A stretch of DNA of 9,982 bases from Bacteriovorax stolpii (GCA_945862475.1 CAMAYW010000054.1:1-9982); one strand, 5' to 3'; counted from the first letter of the stretch, positions 1 through 7,967 are shown. Notes: generated by a model not told the origin, from the letters alone. Made by a program: numbers and translations.

Positions 1-2523
1 GAATTTATTTCAGAGATGAATGAAAGGTTCGACCACATTTCTGAGACTCTTTTAAAAATAGAAAATGAAAAAGGTGATAAAGTTCTTCTAGATTCTCTTT
101 ATAGAGATATTCACACCATCAAAGGCGACGTTCAATTATTTAATCTTGAAGGTGCCTCTCTCTTATCTCACACGATGGAAGGAACTTTAGAGGCTTCGCG
201 AGGATTAGATCATTTTGAGATGGAGAGCTCTCATATAAGTACACTTCTCATGTGTGTTGATTTATTGAAATCATGTATTGTGAATCCTCATGAAGAGAAT
301 ACCATGAAGGAAGTTCATTTTATGGTCTCTCTTCTAATTCCATTTAATCAAATTCAAGTTAAAGAAAAAAAAGAATTAAAGATCGTACCAAAAGAAACAC
401 CTCCAGAGATCGAAAAATCACCAGTTTTGAACCAGCCTCCTGTCACTCAACATTCAGAATCAGAAAAGCCGGATACGAGTATAAGAGTACAGGTTTCTCT
501 TCTCGATAAGCTAATGACTCTCATGGGAGAGATGGTGATCGTGCGGAACCAAGTTTTACAATATTCAAATAAAACAGATGATCTTGAGTTTTTAAATTTA
601 AGTCAAAAATTAGACGTTGTTACGAGTGAGCTACAAGAAGAAACGATGAAGACTCGGATGCAGCCAATTGGAAACATTCTAACAAAGTTTCAGCGGGTCG
701 TAAGAGACCTGTCTGGATCTCTAGATAAGAAAATAAATTTAAACTTATTTGGCGTTGAAACGGAATTAGATAAAACTCTTATCGAAGCAGTGAAAGACCC
801 TCTTACTCATATTGTACGAAATGCATGTGATCACGGTATAGAAATGCCAGAATTAAGGATTAAAAGTGGTAAACCTGAGATGGGAACCATCACGATAAAA
901 GCTTATCATGAGGGTGGTCAGGTTATTGTCGATATTGCTGATGACGGGAAGGGTTTAAATCGAGAAAAGCTATTGAAGAAAGCGGTTGAAAAAGGAATCG
1001 TGGATTCGTCAAAGGCTGAAAAAATGACGGATAGAGAAGTGCATGCCTTGATTTTTGCTCCAGGATTCTCTACGGCAGAAAAAGTTACTAATGTATCCGG
1101 AAGAGGCGTCGGGATGGATGTTGTTAAGAGCAACATTGAGAAAATTGGTGGAATGGTAGATATTTCAAGCTCAGAGGGATATGGAACAAAGATAACACTC
1201 AAAATTCCTTTAACGCTTGCGATTGTTCCTGCCATGATTATTCGTTCTGATAATCATCGTTTTGCAATCCCTCAGGTTAAATTAGTTGAACTCGTTCGAA
1301 TTGAAAGATCTTCAATTGAATACATTCAGGGACGTCCTGTCTATCGACTCCGTGGAAATATATTACCACTTCTTTGCTTGAAAGAAGTCCTAGGTACAGG
1401 AAAAGCATTTGAGTTAGAGGATGCGATAAATATTGTCGTTCTAAATTCTGATACTCATTTGTTTGGTATGGTGGTCGATGAGATATTGGATACCGCAGAC
1501 ATAGTCGTGAAACCACTCGCGAGATTTTTAAAATCGATTTCAATCTACTCGGGTGCAACCGTATTAGGTGACGGCAGTGTTGCATTCATTATGGACATCG
1601 TTGGCATCGCCCAAAAACATTTGGGTATAACAACTCATGAAGACTTAAGAGCAGTTTCTGAAAAATACTCCAATGAATATGATGCTGATGCTGAGGAAAG
1701 AGAATATGTATTAGTTGGATTAGGATCTTCTGCTAAACATGCTATTCCGCTTTCAGTTGTTAATAGAATGGAGGAAGTCAAAACTTCTTCCATCGAAATC
1801 TCAGGCCATCAAAGAGTGATTAGATACCGAGGCGTGATATTAAAATTATTAAATTTAAATGAAGTACTTGGCTATAATTCAAAAAAAGAAAAAGAAGAAA
1901 TCACTCAGGTTGTCGTTATTAATAGTGATGATCAAATGTTTGGCTTAGAAGTTGATCAGATTATTGATGTTTTAACGACAAGAGATTTTTTAGATGATTC
2001 AGTTTCTACTCATGAAGCCATTGTTGGAAACTTAGTAACACCAAATGAAATAATTGTCGTTGTTGATGTTGATAAAATTAATGAGATGACCCAAACAAAG
2101 AAAATATTAAGATCTTTGCCAGACTTAAGTACAGTATCTAGCAAAATTCTTTTTGTTGAGGACACTGAAGTTATAAGAACCAAAGTAGCTAGAGGCCTCA
2201 TAGAAAGTGGATACCAAGTAGAGGTTGCTGTTGATGGTGTCGATGCATTAAGAAAGGTTGCTGAGCATAAGTGTAACTTTGACTTGATTATTTCTGACAT
2301 AGAGATGCCTAAAATGAATGGTTATGATTTTGTAAGAAAAATTAGATCGATAGGACAACTAAAAGAGATACCTATCATCGCTTTTACGACAAAAAACACA
2401 CCAGCCGACTTGCAACAAGCAAAGGCCGCTGGATTTACAACATTTCTAGAAAAAAATAAGGGAAAACTTTTAAACCTATTAATTTCGGAATGTATCAGTA
2501 CAAATAGAAGGAAAGTTGTATGA
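1..2523 (+). CDS. cheA: Chemotaxis histidine kinase CheA, hybrid with two CheW-like domains and a receiver domain (5' end missing)
   Basis: Cytoplasmic kinase that autophosphorylates on a histidine and passes phosphate to CheY and CheB. The frame is open to base 1, and the five codons before the first ATG (position 16) read EFISE, which continues a normal Hpt helix; the true start is therefore upstream. Residues below count from that ATG. P1/Hpt spans about 1-105 with phospho-His33 in HTIKG. A Lys/Glu/Pro-rich linker covers 111-155, with no recognisable P2 domain. P3 dimerisation helices lie at 156-235. The P4 ATPase (237-400) has N box RNACDHG (268-274), G1 DDGKG (309-313), F box FAPGFST (347-353) and G2 GRGVGMD (362-368). 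Two CheW-like domains follow (about 402-540 and 562-692). The receiver (709-826) has acidic E715/D716, phospho-Asp761 (SDIEMP), T791 and K813. All catalytic motifs are intact. Its stop overlaps the cheW start as ATGA. Confidence 0.95.
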   Translation, partial: EFISEMNERFDHISETLLKIENEKGDKVLLDSLYRDIHTIKGDVQLFNLEGASLLSHTMEGTLEASRGLDHFEMESSHISTLLMCVDLLKSCIVNPHEENTMKEVHFMVSLLIPFNQIQVKEKKELKIVPKETPPEIEKSPVLNQPPVTQHSESEKPDTSIRVQVSLLDKLMTLMGEMVIVRNQVLQYSNKTDDLEFLNLSQKLDVVTSELQEETMKTRMQPIGNILTKFQRVVRDLSGSLDKKINLNLFGVETELDKTLIEAVKDPLTHIVRNACDHGIEMPELRIKSGKPEMGTITIKAYHEGGQVIVDIADDGKGLNREKLLKKAVEKGIVDSSKAEKMTDREVHALIFAPGFSTAEKVTNVSGRGVGMDVVKSNIEKIGGMVDISSSEGYGTKITLKIPLTLAIVPAMIIRSDNHRFAIPQVKLVELVRIERSSIEYIQGRPVYRLRGNILPLLCLKEVLGTGKAFELEDAINIVVLNSDTHLFGMVVDEILDTADIVVKPLARFLKSISIYSGATVLGDGSVAFIMDIVGIAQKHLGITTHEDLRAVSEKYSNEYDADAEEREYVLVGLGSSAKHAIPLSVVNRMEEVKTSSIEISGHQRVIRYRGVILKLLNLNEVLGYNSKKEKEEITQVVVINSDDQMFGLEVDQIIDVLTTRDFLDDSVSTHEAIVGNLVTPNEIIVVVDVDKINEMTQTKKILRSLPDLSTVSSKILFVEDTEVIRTKVARGLIESGYQVEVAVDGVDALRKVAEHKCNFDLIISDIEMPKMNGYDFVRKIRSIGQLKEIPIIAFTTKNTPADLQQAKAAGFTTFLEKNKGKLLNLLISECISTNRRKVV
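2508..2512 (+). promoter_or_regulatory. Ribosome binding site of cheW, inside the end of cheA
   Basis: AAGGA lies 7 bases before the ATG at 2520, within the last codons of cheA. It supports this start, which overlaps the cheA stop by four bases (ATGA), an arrangement typical of translational coupling. Confidence 0.7.
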
Positions 2524-2999
2524 AGTCATATTTATCTTCTAAGGCAAGCGAAGAAAATAAAACCAAGCCTAAACAGTTCTCCACGTTTACGATTGACGGC
2601 AGACTTTATGGAATTGACGTGATGAAAGTTCAAGAGGTCACAAAACCCTTACAGGTTACTCACATGCAAACGGCACCAGGTTTTATCAAAGGTCTTATAA
2701 ATCTTAGAGGACAAATTGCTACAGCGATTGGACTAAGGGAATTATTTGGACTTAAGGATGATTCAACAAATGAGAAAATGACAGTCGTTTGTAAAATAGA
2801 AGATGTTCTCTTGTCATTACTTGTAGATAATATAGGTGATGTGATTGAGGTAAGTGACAAAAGTTTTGAGCCAACTCCCCAAACTGTTTCTCCCGGAATT
2901 CGTAGTTTTATGCAGGGAGTTTATAAAACGGAAGAGGGAATTTTATCTGTGATTTGTATGGATTCAATTTTAAAAGAACTCGATAAAAGATGTGCTTAA
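2520..2999 (+). CDS. cheW: Chemotaxis coupling protein CheW
   Basis: Scaffold protein that links CheA to chemoreceptors in the cytoplasmic signalling array. The 159-residue length fits a single-domain CheW. The CheW fold covers about residues 18-153 (FSTFTIDGRLYGID at the start) and contains the conserved NLRG motif at 61-64, including the Arg important for receptor and kinase contact in known CheWs. The first 17 residues are a short polar extension rich in Lys and Ser. The ATG at 2520 is set by an AAGGA site and the ATGA overlap with cheA; cheB starts 18 bases after the stop. Its domain resembles the two CheW-like domains of the neighbouring CheA, but the NLRG signature marks this one as the stand-alone coupler. 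The family assignment is secure; which receptors it serves cannot be told, because none is encoded in the window. Confidence 0.93.
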   Translation: MKSYLSSKASEENKTKPKQFSTFTIDGRLYGIDVMKVQEVTKPLQVTHMQTAPGFIKGLINLRGQIATAIGLRELFGLKDDSTNEKMTVVCKIEDVLLSLLVDNIGDVIEVSDKSFEPTPQTVSPGIRSFMQGVYKTEEGILSVICMDSILKELDKRCA

Positions 3000-3017
3000 G
3001 CAGATCTTGAGGAAACT

Positions 3018-4100
3018 ATGTTAGAAAATAAAAAGATTAAATTACTTATCGTTGATGACTCGGTTCTTTTTCGATCCCAGATTCAGATTGCACTGAAGGG
3101 GATTCCTGAAATTGAAGTTGTGGGATCCGCTGCCAATGGAAGTGTAGCTCTTGAAAAAATGAAAACACAAGAGATTGATATTTGCACTCTCGACATTGAG
3201 ATGCCTGTTATGGATGGAATTGAAACATTAAAACAAATGAAGGCTTTGGGCCTAAAAACCAAGGCGATCATGTTTTCTTCGATCACCGTTGCCTCCGCAG
3301 AAAAAACTCTTGAAGCGATGCAGATTGGTGCCTTTGATTTTATTTCTAAGCCACCAGTGAGTGATTCGAATCTTTCACCTTCAGAAAAGATTAAAGAGGT
3401 TCTTTTACCAAAAGTTTTTTCTTTGTACGAACAACCCAAAAAAATGAACCCCAAAGTTACTCAGACCGAGAAAAAAGAATCCCACAAAGTCATTTGGGAA
3501 CTTTTTTACCCTGAGGTATTAGTCATTGCCTCTTCAACGGGTGGGCCTAATGCTCTCGTCGATTTCTTCTCGAATCTTAAAGATCCACTTCCTTTCCCCA
3601 TTTTAATTACCCAGCACATGCCCCCGATCTTTACTGCCTCACTCGCTGAAAGGTTAGGTGCCCATAGTGGGAAGATCTCTAAAGAAGCTGTCCATGGAGA
3701 AATCCTTCAGCCGAATCAAATTTATGTGGCCCCTGGAAATTTTCATATGTCTCTAAGAGGTGACAAGAAAGCACCTTCAATACACTTAGATCAAAAAGAA
3801 ATGAGAAATTACGTTAGGCCTTGTGCTGATTATTTATTTGAGACCGCTGCATCCATTTATGGAAAGAACACTCTTGGAATTGTTTTTACTGGAATGGGTA
3901 GGGATGGTTGTGATGGTGCACAGGCTATAAAAAATAACAAAGGTAGAATTCTTATCCAGAATGAAGAATCTTCAGTTGTTTTTGGTATGCCAGGCGCCGT
4001 TTACGAACAGGGTCTACATGATTATGAGGGTGATCCTTTAGATTTAGCGAGGAAATTATTAATTATTTCTCGAGTAAGGAGAAATAACAATGTGGCCTAA
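3018..4100 (+). CDS. cheB: Chemotaxis response regulator protein-glutamate methylesterase CheB
   Basis: Removes methyl groups from receptor glutamates (and in known relatives deamidates glutamines) when phosphorylated by CheA, giving adaptation. The 360 residues are the usual size. The receiver domain (about 5-112) has D13/D14, phospho-Asp59 (LDIEMP) and K111. A charged linker covers about 136-165. The methylesterase domain (about 166-350) has its catalytic triad intact: Ser173 in SSTGG, His200 in QHMP and Asp296 in GMGRDG. The ATG at 3018 is preceded by GAGGA at 3009-3013. The last 11 bases overlap the start of cheR, its functional opponent, so the two are probably co-translated. Nothing appears broken. 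It acts in the cytoplasm at the receptor array. Confidence 0.96.
   Translation: MLENKKIKLLIVDDSVLFRSQIQIALKGIPEIEVVGSAANGSVALEKMKTQEIDICTLDIEMPVMDGIETLKQMKALGLKTKAIMFSSITVASAEKTLEAMQIGAFDFISKPPVSDSNLSPSEKIKEVLLPKVFSLYEQPKKMNPKVTQTEKKESHKVIWELFYPEVLVIASSTGGPNALVDFFSNLKDPLPFPILITQHMPPIFTASLAERLGAHSGKISKEAVHGEILQPNQIYVAPGNFHMSLRGDKKAPSIHLDQKEMRNYVRPCADYLFETAASIYGKNTLGIVFTGMGRDGCDGAQAIKNNKGRILIQNEESSVVFGMPGAVYEQGLHDYEGDPLDLARKLLIISRVRRNNNVA
4076..4081 (+). promoter_or_regulatory. Ribosome binding site of cheR, inside cheB
   Basis: A strong AAGGAG lies within the end of cheB, 8 bases before the ATG at 4090. It fixes the cheR start even though that start overlaps cheB by 11 bases in another frame. 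Confidence 0.8.
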
Positions 4101-4920
4101 TCCTATAGATTATTTTTCAGGTCTTATTGAACGTGAAACTGGTATTGTTTACTCCGAATCTAACATATTTCAACTTAAAATGAGACTAGAGGAATTTTGT
4201 CGTGTTGAAAAAATTTCATCAGTTGATCAATTAGCAAAACTGTTCCAGGAAAAATCCATTCAACCCGAGCAGGGCCAGCGTCTCTTTGATATGGCAACTA
4301 ATAATGAAACTTTGTTTTTCAGAGATCCCAAATATTTTACTTCGATTGAACAATTTCTTAAGAATGACGTTTTAAAAACAGATCCGAGAGAAATAAGAAT
4401 TTGGTCTGCAGCCTCTAGCACAGGGCAAGAAGCTCTAAGTGTAGCGATGACACTTGATCAACTATCTAAGAAAATGCCTATGCCAAGTTTCAGCATCTTG
4501 GCGACTGACATTTGTGATAAAGCATTAATTAAGTGCAAGTCGGGACTCTATACTGATTTTGAAATTAAACGCGGGTTAAGTGAAGATAAAAGAGAGCAGT
4601 ATTTTAGAAAAGAAGGTGACCTTTGGAAGGCGAAACCTGAAATATTTTCTAAGATTCATTACAATTACAACAATTTGATTCGATCATCCGTGTATGATAC
4701 GTTTCATATTATTCTTTGCCGGAATGTTTTAATTTATCAGAAAGTTGAAATGAGAAAGGCAGTCGTGGATACTCTTTTCCTTCAGCTAGATGTAAGTGGA
4801 GCGCTTTTGTTAGGTGCAGGGGAAACACTCGTTGGCATCCGAGATGATGCAAAGACAGAACAAATTGACGGTGTTTCATTTTATAAAAAAAGTAAACTTA
4901 CTTCAAAAAGAACAGCTTAG
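4090..4920 (+). CDS. cheR: Chemotaxis protein methyltransferase CheR
   Basis: Methylates receptor glutamates using S-adenosylmethionine, opposing CheB. The 276 residues match the family. A helical N-terminal domain (about 4-75) leads into the signature TNNETLFFRD (70-79; family form T-N-E-T-x-F-F-R). The Rossmann SAM domain follows: motif I is WSAASSTGQE (105-114), the acidic ribose-contact region is ATDI (138-141), and CRNVLIY (210-216) is the strongly conserved late motif. Motif I reads ASSTGQEALS where many CheRs have GCSTGEEPYS; the glycine before the acidic residue and the last Glu are kept, so activity is expected. No TPR or other C-terminal extension is present. The start is set by the AAGGAG at 4076-4081. 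cheY follows 14 bases after the stop. Confidence 0.95.
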   Translation: MWPNPIDYFSGLIERETGIVYSESNIFQLKMRLEEFCRVEKISSVDQLAKLFQEKSIQPEQGQRLFDMATNNETLFFRDPKYFTSIEQFLKNDVLKTDPREIRIWSAASSTGQEALSVAMTLDQLSKKMPMPSFSILATDICDKALIKCKSGLYTDFEIKRGLSEDKREQYFRKEGDLWKAKPEIFSKIHYNYNNLIRSSVYDTFHIILCRNVLIYQKVEMRKAVVDTLFLQLDVSGALLLGAGETLVGIRDDAKTEQIDGVSFYKKSKLTSKRTA

Positions 4921-4934
4921 ATTAAGGGGCATTT

Positions 4935-5336
4935 ATGTTTGATCCAAAAACCAAAGTTCTCGTTGTTGATGACATGCTAACGATGAGAAAAATTGTTACA
5001 AAAATTTTGCGAGAGCTGGGCTTTATTGATATAGCCGAAGCACAAGACGGAAATGAAGCATGGGCAAAAGCTAAATCTGGTCATTGTGGATTAATAATTT
5101 CAGATTGGAATATGCCAAATTGTACTGGCTTAGAACTGCTAAAGAAAGTCAGAGCTGATAAAGATTTAGCTAAAACACCTTTTTTATTGGTGACTGCGGA
5201 GGCAGAACAGCAGCAAGTAGCAGAGGCGATTAAAAGTGGTGTCGATCAGTATGTAGTGAAACCCTTCAGTAAAGAGGGATTAAAGACAAAGCTAGAATCA
5301 ACGTACAAAAAAGTCTCAGTAAGAAATTCAGCTTAA
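4935..5336 (+). CDS. cheY: Chemotaxis response regulator CheY, motor-binding type
   Basis: Single receiver domain that takes phosphate from CheA and, in its phosphorylated form, binds the flagellar switch. In 133 residues it shows D12/D13, phospho-Asp57, T87, Y106 and K109, the same positions as in E. coli CheY. The region around the active site (SDWNMPN, then GLELLKK and RADKD) is also very close to the enteric protein, as is VTAEA at 86-90. This points to a genuine motor-controlling CheY and not a generic stand-alone receiver. The ATG at 4935 follows AAGGGG (4924-4929). It lies between cheR and the STAS-CheX gene, whose product probably dephosphorylates it. No flagellar gene is visible in the window, so motor control is inferred from sequence type. 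Confidence 0.93.
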   Translation: MFDPKTKVLVVDDMLTMRKIVTKILRELGFIDIAEAQDGNEAWAKAKSGHCGLIISDWNMPNCTGLELLKKVRADKDLAKTPFLLVTAEAEQQQVAEAIKSGVDQYVVKPFSKEGLKTKLESTYKKVSVRNSA

Positions 5337-5339
5337 TGT

Positions 5340-6164
5340 ATGATTGCTGAGAACATTTTTTTTTGTGTTGAAAAACATGAAAATCATCTTATTGTTAAAT
5401 TCTCTAAGAATCCTGAATCATCAGATCTACAAGAGTTTGAATCTCAGTTAGAGTCAATCTCTGGTCATTATATTATTCTTGATTGTGATACATTAATTGA
5501 AGCGAACAGGGATTTTATTCGTGTTCTCCTAAAACTACATTTAGCTACCAAAAAAGATAATAAGTTTTTAAAGTTCATAAATGTTTCCCCAAGTCTTCTG
5601 ACTTTTTTTAAAAAAGAAAGCTTGGATACAACTTTTAGAATGGCGCATAACTTAACGGATGCCCTTTCTGAAATTGGGGTCGTACCAAAAAGATCCATAA
5701 GCGCTGATTTTATTGATTCATTTCTTCAATCAACTACGAAGGTATTAAAAATACAAGCAGATATTGATGTCAGTCATGGCCGTTTTGAAGTTACGAAAAA
5801 TCAAGAAAACGGCATTTGTGATGTCTCTGGTGTTATTGGCATTATTTGCAATAATTTTAATGGCTCAGTCATTATTTCATTCCCGGAGAAAACTTTTCTG
5901 AACGTTTTATCTAAAATGCTAGGGGATGAAATTAATGAATTGAGCTCAGAGAATATGGATGGTGCTGCGGAATTAACAAATATGATTTTTGGTCAGGCAA
6001 AATCAATTTTAAATGAAAAGGGTTTTGGTCTTAAAATGGCGATACCTTCGGTCGTTCTCGGGAAGCCAGAGTCTTTTTTATCTCTTCATGCTGGTTCAGC
6101 GATTTTAATTCCATTTAATTCAAGTGAGGGACATTTCTTTTTGCGTATCGGTCTTTCAGCTTAG
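5340..6164 (+). CDS. cheX: Two-domain chemotaxis protein: STAS-like domain fused to CheX-type CheY-P phosphatase
   Basis: The C-terminal half (about 118-274) has the CheX/CheC-family arrangement with DGAAELTN at 207-214. This fits the known CheX phosphatase motif [D/S]-x3-E-x2-N, with Glu211 and Asn214 as the expected catalytic pair, followed by a second family-like segment around 232-241 (MAIPSVVLGK). The N-terminal half (about 8-112) looks like a STAS (anti-sigma-antagonist-like) domain: a beta strand YIILDCDTL, a long helix, strand FLKFINVS, then a helix. However, the usual DSSG phosphorylation loop reads EANR (54-57), so the phosphorylatable serine is missing. No CheZ is visible, so this is the best candidate for ending the CheY-P signal. 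The start lies 3 bases after the cheY stop without a clear ribosome binding site, which suggests reinitiation. The CheX call is firm; the STAS call is moderate and rests on pattern only. Confidence 0.8.
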   Translation: MIAENIFFCVEKHENHLIVKFSKNPESSDLQEFESQLESISGHYIILDCDTLIEANRDFIRVLLKLHLATKKDNKFLKFINVSPSLLTFFKKESLDTTFRMAHNLTDALSEIGVVPKRSISADFIDSFLQSTTKVLKIQADIDVSHGRFEVTKNQENGICDVSGVIGIICNNFNGSVIISFPEKTFLNVLSKMLGDEINELSSENMDGAAELTNMIFGQAKSILNEKGFGLKMAIPSVVLGKPESFLSLHAGSAILIPFNSSEGHFFLRIGLSA

Positions 6165-6223
6165 TCTTAATTTGGCCTATCTTCATTTTGGTTTCCTTAT
6201 CATCATGTGTAGAATCCTTCGTC

Positions 6224-7024
6224 ATGATCGATAACAATCAAATTTCACAAGATCAAAAAGTTTGGGGAACTTCCTCAAGGACTGAGCAGGAAAGAGTATT
6301 TCTTGAAGGTCCAAAATCTAGATCATTTGAAGCACGCCATGCCTTTGATGTCTTTTTCGAAATGATTAAGGGGTTTCGAAAATTTCATTTTATCGGACCA
6401 TGTGTGACCATTTTTGGCTCTGCTAGATTTAATGAAGATCATCCATATTATCGCTTAGGTTTTGAAATAGGTCAGGAGTTATCTTTAAAAGGATTTGCCG
6501 TAATGACTGGTGGTGGACCTGGGATTATGGAAGCTTCCAATAGGGGTGCTAAATCAATGGGAGGTTGCTCTCTTGGCTGCAATATTACACTTCCTATGGA
6601 GCAAAAACCTAATTCTTACCTCGATGTTTGGATGGAGTTCAAATATTTTATGGTTCGTAAATTTATGCTTGCAAAGTATTCATATGGTTTTGTAGCACTT
6701 CCAGGTGGGTTTGGTACCTTGGATGAACTTTTTGGCATCCTAACTCTTATTCAAACAAAAAAAATGAAAGATTTTCCTGTCGTCTTAGTTGGAGTTGATT
6801 ACTGGGAACCACTTCGAAAATTGATTTTTGAAAGATTAGTGGAATCAAAGACAATTGATGTTGAAGATACGAAAACACTTTATTTTACTGATTCGCCATC
6901 AGAAGCTGCTTTATTTATTCAATCAGTAGCGACAAAAAAATTTGATCTTAAAATACGTCCTAGAAAAATTCTTGGTGAAAAAAAATTACCTCAATCAAAA
7001 ACCAGTTTTGTTGAGAATGTTTGA
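6224..7024 (+). CDS. LOG family protein (TIGR00730-type nucleoside monophosphate phosphoribohydrolase)
   Basis: LOG/lysine-decarboxylase-like Rossmann proteins cleave purine or cytokinin nucleoside 5'-monophosphates to base plus ribose 5-phosphate. Older annotation as lysine decarboxylase is wrong for this family. Counting from the ATG at 6224 (266 residues), the core begins at FGSAR (64-68). The two signature motifs are GGGPGIMEA (96-104) and PGGFGTLDE (160-168); the latter carries the family's catalytic and phosphate-binding residues. An N-terminal helical extension of about 60 residues and a basic C-terminal tail (about 236-266) make it longer than minimal LOG proteins, as in other bacterial members. 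An in-frame TTG at 6188 would add 12 residues but lacks support; no strong ribosome site is seen for either start. It lies 59 bases after the chemotaxis genes with no evident terminator, so read-through is possible. The exact nucleotide substrate cannot be told. Confidence 0.87.
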   Translation: MIDNNQISQDQKVWGTSSRTEQERVFLEGPKSRSFEARHAFDVFFEMIKGFRKFHFIGPCVTIFGSARFNEDHPYYRLGFEIGQELSLKGFAVMTGGGPGIMEASNRGAKSMGGCSLGCNITLPMEQKPNSYLDVWMEFKYFMVRKFMLAKYSYGFVALPGGFGTLDELFGILTLIQTKKMKDFPVVLVGVDYWEPLRKLIFERLVESKTIDVEDTKTLYFTDSPSEAALFIQSVATKKFDLKIRPRKILGEKKLPQSKTSFVENV

Positions 7025-7037
7025 AATTTTTAATCTT

Positions 7038-7967
7038 CTAAGTACCACCGTAATGACAGGTGATTGAGGCTCTTTTCCCAAGAGTTAGGTTACATTCAAC
7101 GTTAAAAGGGATAGGATAATTTACTTCTCCATGCCCTGCAGGGAATCCCATAAGAACGGGATAGGGAACCCTAGAAGCAAATCTCAGAAGAGCTTCACGA
7201 GTGAGGTCATTTCCATTTTTTTCTTTGCCATCCGTGAAGTTTCCAAATACGACGGCTTTGAGTCTATTATTAAAAAGCTTCGCTTGAATTAATTGTTCAA
7301 ACATTCGGTCAAGGCTGTAGCCCCTTTCAGAAACGTCTTCGATAAAAAGAATTTTACCCTTAGGTTTCACTTCCCAGGTTGTTCCAAGGGAGGATTGAAT
7401 GATCCTAAGATTCCCTCCTGAGATTGTTCCTGAAATAGATTTAACTAAAGATGCGTGTTTATTCAAAGGAATCAAATTCCTAAAGATCTTTTTCTTTTTT
7501 CGGCCAAAAATCATATCTTTTAGGAACGCTCTATCTGCCGTCTTTTCTAGCTCAATTGAAAGTTGGCTAATAGTTCTACCATGGATGACGGGCCAGCCCC
7601 AATTTTGAGAAAAGAATAAATGCAGGGAAGTAATGTCACTGAAGCCCAAGAAAAGTTTTTGATTTTTGGGTGGCCTTAATTTCTGTAGGAGTGGGATAAG
7701 TCTCATACTCCCATAACCCCCACGTAAGCACCAGATAGCTTTAGAATCTGAATAGATTGCATCCTTTAAATGTTGAAATTGAATCTCTAAAGGGGCAGCA
7801 AAAAATAAATCGGGTTTTATAATATCGTCAGGAACATTTGGTTTAAGGCCAATATGTTTTAACCAATCAATTCCATTTTGAAATTTTTCTTGAGGGGAAT
7901 AGGAAGCAGGAGCAATGATATCAACAACGTCTTTAGGCTTAAGATAAGACCATGATTTTTTTCTCAT
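7038..7967 (-). CDS. ldcA: LD-carboxypeptidase (peptidase family S66, LdcA-like)
   Basis: Cytoplasmic serine peptidase that removes the terminal D-Ala from murein tetrapeptides during peptidoglycan recycling. The 309 residues match E. coli LdcA in size. Motifs are IIAPAS (17-22), LRGGYG (81-86), nucleophile Ser110 in GFSDIT, catalytic Glu210 in FIED, and catalytic His279 in GHGEVNYPIPFN, so the S66 triad is complete. No signal peptide is present (MRKKSWSYLK leads straight into the fold). The ATG at 7967 is the only possible nearby start, since an in-frame TAG lies four codons upstream. There is no good ribosome site, and the start codon is inside a 12-bp inverted repeat. It begins 13 bases after the stop of the large upstream gene, suggesting co-transcription. 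Its stop faces the LOG stop across 13 bases with no clear terminator hairpin. MccF-like immunity peptidases share the fold, but genomic context gives no sign of that role. Confidence 0.92.
   Translation of the reverse strand: MRKKSWSYLKPKDVVDIIAPASYSPQEKFQNGIDWLKHIGLKPNVPDDIIKPDLFFAAPLEIQFQHLKDAIYSDSKAIWCLRGGYGSMRLIPLLQKLRPPKNQKLFLGFSDITSLHLFFSQNWGWPVIHGRTISQLSIELEKTADRAFLKDMIFGRKKKKIFRNLIPLNKHASLVKSISGTISGGNLRIIQSSLGTTWEVKPKGKILFIEDVSERGYSLDRMFEQLIQAKLFNNRLKAVVFGNFTDGKEKNGNDLTREALLRFASRVPYPVLMGFPAGHGEVNYPIPFNVECNLTLGKRASITCHYGGT

Noticed and set aside
16..18. ATG at 16 as the start of CheA
   Set aside because: The frame is open to base 1, and the upstream codons (EFISE) read as part of the first Hpt helix, so the true start lies outside the window.
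918..1585. Minus-strand reading frames opposite cheA
   Set aside because: They lie opposite the conserved ATPase and P5 motifs of CheA and show no protein family character; they are shadows.
6172..6202. Possible promoter for the LOG gene (TTGGCC ... TTATCA)
   Set aside because: The spacing is 19 bases and both boxes match the consensus poorly; in AT-rich DNA this is expected by chance.
6188..6223. TTG at 6188 as the start of the LOG family gene
   Set aside because: The 12 added residues (MVSLSSCVESFV) have no family support and no ribosome site precedes the TTG; the ATG at 6224 is the simpler choice.
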